A stretch of DNA of 48,271 nt from an uncultured Planctomycetales bacterium (GTDB lineage Bacteria; Planctomycetota; Planctomycetia; Pirellulales; S012-138): positions 1-48,271 of the forward strand of contig CALJLD010000303.1 of NCBI GenBank assembly GCA_937982665.1, in the 5' to 3' direction. The position numbers and the translations under genes were made by a program. Numbering within the stretch: position 1 is the first letter of the stretch; the number at the start of each line of letters is the position of its first letter. The notes under the pieces were generated by a model, which saw only the letters and a list, made by a program, of their open reading frames with translations, was not told where the DNA came from and ran no database searches. Of this stretch, positions 42,863 to 48,271 are shown one piece after another.

Positions 42863-42964
42863 GTTAAGTAGGCGAATTCGCCCCACGTCCCATCGCGCAT
42901 CCGCCGCGATCCGCGCTTCGCCCACCGCAAAGACAGATTTCTCGTACCGAGGATTCAAGCCAGG

Positions 42965-45900
42965 ATGCCGTACTTGGGCCTCTCGTTGATGCGCCGCAAA
43001 GCTCGTCGTTCGCTAGCGGTGTTTGTTGCCATGCTGGGTTGCGCAATCTCCAGCCAACCCGCGAATGCGGAAGAGCCTGTCGACCAGTTCCTGAATGCCT
43101 TGCGCAATCGAGGAATGCATGACACTGTGATTCTCTACTTGGAGAATCTGAAAGGCTCTGACCAACTCACTGATGAGTTGCGGGACCGTGTCGAATACGA
43201 GATTGGGCTGGCGCATCTGGAAGTGGCGAAGCTGAATCGCGACCCAGCAGAACAGGTCCGCAGTTTGCAGGCCGCGCAACAGGCGTTTGACCAATTCCTG
43301 CAAGCCCAGGGCAATCATCCCCAGGCGATTGATGCGCGAATGCAATTGGGTGTGGTCAAACTGTGGCGGGGACGCAATGTGCTGCGGTTGGCGGAACGTT
43401 TGCCGGACTCGGAACAAGCGACAAGAAATGCCGAAGCGCGCACGCTTTTTGGCGAGGCGGAAAAGATCTTCGCCAACGTCAAATCCGCCGCGGAAACTCG
43501 CGTTGAGCAATTCCCGGAGATCATCGATTCCTCGCAGCGCGAGTTGCTGGCGGAACGCAATGCCGTGCGAGACGCGATTGTCCGCGCTCAAATCTACGAT
43601 GCCGAATCCAGCACGGCCACGGCGGACAGCTATCCAACTGGCTCTGCCGAATGGGAAGCTGCCACCAAAGCCGCCGGCCAAAAGTATGTCGCCATTGGCG
43701 AAAAATACGCGGCCAACTCCGCTGGCGGTTTTCTAGCTCGTCGTGGAAGTGCCGAAAGCCTGCTGGCGTTGGGCAACAGGAAAGAGGCGTTGGGAATTTA
43801 TCAGTCGCTCATCAACATGGCCGACGTCGGCGAATATGTGCAAGAGCAGCAAACCCTCTTGTTGCCGAAGATGATGGAATTGATGTGCAGCGCTGACATT
43901 GCCGATTTTGAAGGCGCGCTCGCGCTCGGTGAAGTTTGGCTGCAAGGTGCGCGCGGGGCGGCTGGCGAAACGCCCACAGGACTTGCCATCCACTATTGGA
44001 TGGCTCAAGCCCAACACCTGCGGATTGAAGCGATTCGCGCTGACGAAACGCGAGCCGGAACCAACTCGGGACAACGAGAGATTCGCGAGTTTGGAAACGC
44101 TCTGCTGGAACATGCGGAGGTGGTCGCATCACGTCGTGGCGATTACCAACGCAAAGGGCGGGAATTGCTCATCGCATACCGTGGCGCGGAAGAAGTTCGT
44201 CCCACAACATTCTTCGCCGCAAGAGAAGCCGGGCAATCGGCGCTCGATTACTTCCAGGAACTTGTGCAACTGCCACCTACGGAGTCGACTGCCGAGGAAC
44301 TCGAACAACGTGAAGCGGACAAGGCCAAATCATTAACGGAAGCCATTGATTACTTTCGCCTGGCTTTGACATTGGGCGCCGATGGAAGCGCAACTCCTGA
44401 CGAATTGAACTACACGCGCTATTTCCTTTGCTACAGCCATTTCCATCACGGCGACTTTTATGATGCGGCTGTTATCGGTCAGTTTGTCGCGCACAAGGAA
44501 CCCACATTTGACCTGGCCAGAGCGTGTGCCCAACTGGGTTTAGAATCCTTCCGCCAAATTTATTTCATCGACAAGCGCGGCAATCGCGAGTTTCAGCAAC
44601 GCCAGTTGGAACAAATGGCCAGCTTGATTGCCGAGCAATGGCCCAACTCCGAGGACTCAGACGCCGCGTGGATGTTGTTGGCCGATTTGGCCATTGGAGG
44701 TGGCGATTACCCTCTGGCAACAGACTACCTGGACAAGATTTCGGCCGATTCCCCTCGCAAGGGGTTGGCCATCCTCAAAGCAGGTCAGGCCGTTTGGGGG
44801 CAGTACGCCGCGCAAAGCCGACCGGAATCGGACGCAAGCGAGGAGGAGCTCAATACATTACTGCAGCGCGCCGAGAACGGACTGAGTGAGGGCGTGCAGA
44901 AAGCTCGGGCTTCGCTCGTCAGCGGTGAGCCGGTCCCGTACGACTTGTTGGCTGCGGAAATCTCCTTGGCACAGCTCTACTCGCGCACAGACCGCATTGA
45001 CGAAGCCGTGGAACTGCTGCTCCGCGACCAGGGCGTGACGGATTCGCTTCGCTCGGGAATTGCCGGTGCGTCCCCGCAATTCACGGAGATCGCCTATCGG
45101 ACGGCGCTCCGCTGTTTTGTTCAGGCGGGGAATATTGATGCCGCCTTGGAAGTCATGCAGCAACTCAATCAGCGCGCCCTGGGCAATGAGCAAGCGCAGC
45201 GCGAATTGACCGCTATCTACTTGTCGTTGGGGAATGATCTTTCGCAACAGTTGACCGCCCTGCAAAAAGATCCGGCAAAGCGCCAGCAATTGGCCGATAT
45301 GGCCGACGGCTTCCAAGGCGTCTTGAATCAGATCGCCAATAAGCCAGAAGGCGTTGCCTTCAACGAGTTGTATTGGGTCGCCAATACTTACACCACGTTG
45401 GGGCGCACACTCTCAGAATTGGACGCTGAGAAGTCACGTGATTGCTATGAGAGTGCCAGCACGTTGTTTGAACGTTTGCTGGCGGACCCCAACATTGAGG
45501 ACAAGTACCGCACTCCTTTCCGCGTCCGGCTCGCCGAAAGCTATCGGCACATGGGATCTGAGGAATCTCTGCAGCAGGGCATCAACATGTTGCTCGCCGT
45601 GCTGAATGAGAACGAAAACTTTGTTGATGCTCAGCAGGAAGCCAACATGATTTTCGAGCGCTGGGGCGATCTCAATCATCAGGCATCATTTTATGACCTG
45701 GCCATCAACGGCTATCAAGATCCACAATCGAAGCGAAGACTGGTTTGGGGTTGGGGAGCCTTTGCGGCCAAGGTGCAGCGCAGCGAGACCTACCGCGACA
45801 AGTATCATCTTGCCCGGCTCAACGTCGCGGAATGCCGTTTCAAGAAGGCCATGACAAAGTCAGGTGATGAACGGAAAAAGCTGCTTGAGCAAGCTCGCGG

Positions 45901-46042
45901 CGATATCGGCATGACCATGCGAATCGCTGACCGCACCTTGGGTGGTGAACCATGGCGAACGCAATATGACAGCCTGCTCAAGACCATCCAAAGGGAACTG
46001 CAAACCCCACAGATCGGCCTGAAGTATTTTGAAGACAACTAG
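42965..46042 (+). CDS. large secreted tetratricopeptide-repeat protein
   Basis: 1025 residues, mostly helical. ATG 42965 is used; ATG eight codons on (MRRKARRSLAVFVAMLGCAISS) would give a cleaner signal peptide cleaved near ANA-EE. After it, helix pairs with TPR-like alanine/leucine patterns run to the end, e.g. AQQAFDQFLQAQGNHPQAID, GSAESLLALGNRKEALGIYQ and SLAQLYSRTDRIDEAVELLL. No catalytic domain. Likely a periplasmic protein-interaction scaffold. It leads a same-strand set with a second TPR protein and a MotA/TolQ/ExbB channel, a combination common in Planctomycetes, so a link to envelope energy transduction is inferred. Confidence 0.83.
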   Translation: MPYLGLSLMRRKARRSLAVFVAMLGCAISSQPANAEEPVDQFLNALRNRGMHDTVILYLENLKGSDQLTDELRDRVEYEIGLAHLEVAKLNRDPAEQVRSLQAAQQAFDQFLQAQGNHPQAIDARMQLGVVKLWRGRNVLRLAERLPDSEQATRNAEARTLFGEAEKIFANVKSAAETRVEQFPEIIDSSQRELLAERNAVRDAIVRAQIYDAESSTATADSYPTGSAEWEAATKAAGQKYVAIGEKYAANSAGGFLARRGSAESLLALGNRKEALGIYQSLINMADVGEYVQEQQTLLLPKMMELMCSADIADFEGALALGEVWLQGARGAAGETPTGLAIHYWMAQAQHLRIEAIRADETRAGTNSGQREIREFGNALLEHAEVVASRRGDYQRKGRELLIAYRGAEEVRPTTFFAAREAGQSALDYFQELVQLPPTESTAEELEQREADKAKSLTEAIDYFRLALTLGADGSATPDELNYTRYFLCYSHFHHGDFYDAAVIGQFVAHKEPTFDLARACAQLGLESFRQIYFIDKRGNREFQQRQLEQMASLIAEQWPNSEDSDAAWMLLADLAIGGGDYPLATDYLDKISADSPRKGLAILKAGQAVWGQYAAQSRPESDASEEELNTLLQRAENGLSEGVQKARASLVSGEPVPYDLLAAEISLAQLYSRTDRIDEAVELLLRDQGVTDSLRSGIAGASPQFTEIAYRTALRCFVQAGNIDAALEVMQQLNQRALGNEQAQRELTAIYLSLGNDLSQQLTALQKDPAKRQQLADMADGFQGVLNQIANKPEGVAFNELYWVANTYTTLGRTLSELDAEKSRDCYESASTLFERLLADPNIEDKYRTPFRVRLAESYRHMGSEESLQQGINMLLAVLNENENFVDAQQEANMIFERWGDLNHQASFYDLAINGYQDPQSKRRLVWGWGAFAAKVQRSETYRDKYHLARLNVAECRFKKAMTKSGDERKKLLEQARGDIGMTMRIADRTLGGEPWRTQYDSLLKTIQRELQTPQIGLKYFEDN

Positions 46043-46062
46043 CTGTTTCATAACCAGCAAAA

Positions 46063-46090
46063 CGTCATTCCCGCCCAGGCGGGAATCCAG
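46063..46090. repeat. dispersed palindromic repeat, copy C
   Basis: 28 bp in the opposite orientation to copies A and B (plus strand begins CGTCATTCCCGCC and ends GGCGGGAATCCAG). The arms are nine or ten bases long, with a two-base difference at the centre from copies A and B. It lies 20 bp past the stop of the large TPR gene. Confidence 0.85.
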
Positions 46091-46189
46091 TCCGACCGGA
46101 ATGTTGATTTCGCCCCGCGAGAATCAAGTCACAACGCGATTATCGCAAAGCTGTTAAGCCGCAAACCCACCGCCAGAAGATTCCCATAT

Positions 46190-47290
46190 ATGAATCATCC
46201 CCAACCTCAATTGCCGTCAAAGATGATCCGCACTCCCCTGCGTTACTTCTTGATCTTCGCCGTACTGCTGACGCTCATTGTTAGCGCGAGCCCTTCCGCC
46301 CTGGCGCTCGATACGATTCGCCTCGCGAGCGAGCAAGTCAGCGGTGAAATCCAATCGATGACGCGCGATGAAGTGGTGATCAAACCCATCGGAGGTGCGG
46401 CGGTCCGCACAATCACAACTGACCAGATCATATCCATCACGTACACAGGCCAGCCGGGGCCAATGCAAATGTTGGTCTCGCAGCTGAGCCAGTCGAATTA
46501 CGGCGCGATCACTCGCACGTTGGAGATGGATTCGCTCAAGCCAGAACGCATTTCCGATGAGCGAATCAAGGCCGAGGTCGCCTTCTATTCGGCGTACGCC
46601 GCGGCACAAAGCGCACTGAGCGGCGCTGGCGACCTGGAAGCAGCCGGCGCCAGCATGCGTGATTATGTCAACGCGAATTCCAACCACTGGCGATACTACA
46701 CCGCTGCCCAAACTCTGGGTGAGTTGTATAGCGCCGTCGGAGCTGATGACGAAGCGATCCGCGCGTTCAGTTTGTTGCGAGATGCTCCCAGTGATGAAAT
46801 CAAATTGAACGGAGCCATGGCTCAGGCAAAATCGCTCATGGCTGCCGAACGCTACGATCAGGCGGTTCCGCTTTTTGACGAAGTGCTCAACGCTGGCGGT
46901 ACTTCAGACGCTGCAAAAAAACGGGCCCTCGTCGCGGAAGTCGGCAAGATCTCGTGCAATGCCAGGTTAGGCGACGCGGAAGACGGGATCTCCACGCTCA
47001 AAGGGATCATTGACGAAGGCGATTCCGAGGATGCCGAACTGTTTGCCATGGCCTACACCGCATTGGGAAACTGCCATTTGGCCGCCGGGCAAAATGAAGA
47101 AGCCCTGCTGGCCTTCCTGCACATTGATCTGCTCTACCCCTCTCAAGCACGATACCGAGCGGAAGCGTTGTATCACCTTTCCCGCTTATGGGGGGAAGTA
47201 GGGCAAGGAGACCGCGCGCTTCAGGCCAGACAAACGCTGCTGAGCACCTTTGGCGATTCCACTTGGGCACGCAAGAGTGCGGGCCAATAA
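46190..47290 (+). CDS. secreted TPR protein with N-terminal SH3-like segment
   Basis: 366 residues. Signal peptide (hydrophobic core YFILIFAVLLTLIV-like at about 18-35, cleavage near ALA-LD). Residues 40-90 are beta-rich (VSGEIQSMTRDEVVIKPIGG...ITTDQIISITYTG), like a short SH3-type or ribosome-associated barrel. From about 170 come TPR helices: YYTAAQTLGELYSAVGADDEAIRA kept short here by repeats of 34 residues, then ALGNCHLAAGQNEEALLAFL. Same strand as its neighbours, 147 bp after the large TPR gene with palindrome C between. Likely works with it and the ExbB-type channel. Confidence 0.82.
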   Translation: MNHPQPQLPSKMIRTPLRYFLIFAVLLTLIVSASPSALALDTIRLASEQVSGEIQSMTRDEVVIKPIGGAAVRTITTDQIISITYTGQPGPMQMLVSQLSQSNYGAITRTLEMDSLKPERISDERIKAEVAFYSAYAAAQSALSGAGDLEAAGASMRDYVNANSNHWRYYTAAQTLGELYSAVGADDEAIRAFSLLRDAPSDEIKLNGAMAQAKSLMAAERYDQAVPLFDEVLNAGGTSDAAKKRALVAEVGKISCNARLGDAEDGISTLKGIIDEGDSEDAELFAMAYTALGNCHLAAGQNEEALLAFLHIDLLYPSQARYRAEALYHLSRLWGEVGQGDRALQARQTLLSTFGDSTWARKSAGQ

Positions 47291-47559
47291 CAAGCTCGAA
47301 GTCACAAGCTTCGGGGCGAACAGGCTCGGGGCATAAGCTTGGTATCAGGCCGCAAGCCGCGTCGCATTCTTCAGAATTCTGGAAACTTTACCGACTGCGC
47401 GCCGCAAGATAAACTGAAGGCTGCAGGGCAAAATTGGCGTGGCGAAATTAGCGGGGCGACAAATTAGCGAATTGGCACTTGCCGGCGCTGCACATCATCT
47501 CTTGGCGGCAGAACAGTAGATTCCTTTCGGTTGCTTGCAACCTTGCTCCGGAGTTATGT

Positions 47560-48271
47560 ATGTCATCTTGGATCAGGACACTGTTGGTGCTGGCCGCAGT
47601 TCTCTTCGCTTGCAGTTGGTCACACTCCACCGCTTTCGCTCAACCCGGACAAGATCCGCCTCAATTCCAGCCGCCAGGACAAGATAATGGCGGTGACGGC
47701 GGCGCGGATGCCGGCGGACAAGACCAAGGGGACGCAAATCAGCAACAACCAGATGACGGTGGTGCCAACAACACGGATCAACAGGGCTCAACCGGTTCGT
47801 CAGGAACATCTGAGAACCGCCTGGTCGCCATGTTCAAAGCTTTGGGCTGGTGGTTCAGCCCCATCTTCCTGGCGTTGTCCTTTGTGCTCGTGGCGTTGAT
47901 CGTCATGAACCTCATGACCGCCCGGCGTGATGCCGTTGTGCCGATCGCCTTGGTGGAGGACTTTGACGCGCTCTTGGAACAAAAGAAATATCAAGACGCC
48001 TACGAATTGGCCAAGCAGGATGAGTCCGTCCTCGGCCAGGTGCTTTCCGCAGGGCTCGCCAAAGCTTCTCAAGGCTACGAGGAAGCCATTGAAGCGATGC
48101 AGGAAGTGGGCGAAGAGGAAAACATGAAAATGGAGCATCGGCTCAGCTATATGGCGCTGATCGGCACTATCAGCCCTATGATCGGGCTGTTCGGCACGGT
48201 CGCCGGTATGATCGGCGCGTTCAGCACGTTGGGGGCAACCTCCGCCGGCGCTCCCCCCGCGGATGAACTTG
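47560..48271 (+). CDS. MotA/TolQ/ExbB proton-channel protein, 3' truncated
   Basis: Starts at ATG 47560 with CGGAG six bases upstream and runs off the right edge after 237 codons. Signal peptide about 1-28 (ending AFAQ), a Gln/Gly/Asp-rich linker (30-85), then a membrane helix at about 97-118 (WWFSPIFLALSFVLVALIVM), a cytosolic loop (VVPIALVEDFDALLEQKKYQ) and the family second helix region YMALIGTISPMIGLFGTVAG. These are TolQ/ExbB proteins that carry protons with an ExbD/TolR partner, which probably follows outside the window. The cleaved N-terminus with linker is typical of planctomycete members. Confidence 0.88.
   Translation, partial: MSSWIRTLLVLAAVLFACSWSHSTAFAQPGQDPPQFQPPGQDNGGDGGADAGGQDQGDANQQQPDDGGANNTDQQGSTGSSGTSENRLVAMFKALGWWFSPIFLALSFVLVALIVMNLMTARRDAVVPIALVEDFDALLEQKKYQDAYELAKQDESVLGQVLSAGLAKASQGYEEAIEAMQEVGEEENMKMEHRLSYMALIGTISPMIGLFGTVAGMIGAFSTLGATSAGAPPADEL

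Overview
The window looks like chromosome from a planctomycete, probably a Pirellulales-type bacterium. The reasons are family-level: a zinc-ribbon/DUF1559 protein, a DUF1570 gluzincin, a secreted TPR pair followed by a MotA/TolQ/ExbB channel, a secreted CxxCH protein of unknown family, many secreted or lipid-anchored hypotheticals, and weak or absent Shine-Dalgarno sites at many starts. I see no phage, transposase, CRISPR array, tRNA or rRNA. The DNA is moderately GC-rich and reads as core chromosome with lineage-specific hypotheticals between housekeeping genes.

Layout. 1-4.1 kb: a truncated secreted-protein gene, argF, aroH-type chorismate mutase and a WecG/TagA-type glycosyltransferase (minus), then rmlD (plus, divergent). 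4.2-11.7 kb: secreted and envelope genes (hypothetical secreted protein, CxxCH protein, serine hydrolase, DUF1559 protein, DUF1570 peptidase) and a gene-free stretch with a CCCGGG-core repeat cluster. 11.7-15.4 kb: a strong bidirectional terminator, a TonB-dependent receptor and a small membrane protein. 15.4-17.7 kb: a PPP-type phosphatase and DAHP synthase, with two parS-like centromere sites and a Phe/Trp-rich leader ORF plus intrinsic terminator in front of DAHP synthase. 17.7-24.4 kb: a very large FtsX-type permease without an ATPase, an HDOD/degenerate-GGDEF protein and purD. 24.5-27.9 kb: rpsP-trmD-rplS without rimM, divergent from serS, which appears to start at CUG. 27.9-31.4 kb: a disordered Arg-rich protein, a TIGR00300 (LOR/SDH) ornithine-cyclodeaminase-type enzyme and a cyclase-family hydrolase. 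31.4-33.5 kb: tandemly duplicated membrane-anchored leucine-rich-repeat genes, one broken by a single-base deletion. 33.5-48.3 kb: pepF, glpK, proC, a small conserved hypothetical, a lipoprotein coupled to an archaemetzincin-like protease, an M20 peptidase, two TPR proteins and a truncated MotA/TolQ/ExbB gene.

How the genes fit together. Ornithine metabolism appears three times: argF (to citrulline), the TIGR00300 enzyme (ornithine to proline, inferred) and proC (last step of proline synthesis). Aromatic synthesis is represented by DAHP synthase and chorismate mutase. The TPR-TPR-ExbB run at the right end looks like one envelope energy-transduction locus that continues beyond the window.

The most interesting signals are regulatory: (i) a likely ribosome-mediated attenuator in front of DAHP synthase, (ii) two parS sites 1.15 kb apart, which would place the window near the chromosome origin, (iii) a 28-bp palindromic repeat found three times, each 12-20 nt after a stop codon, and (iv) the non-AUG start of serS.
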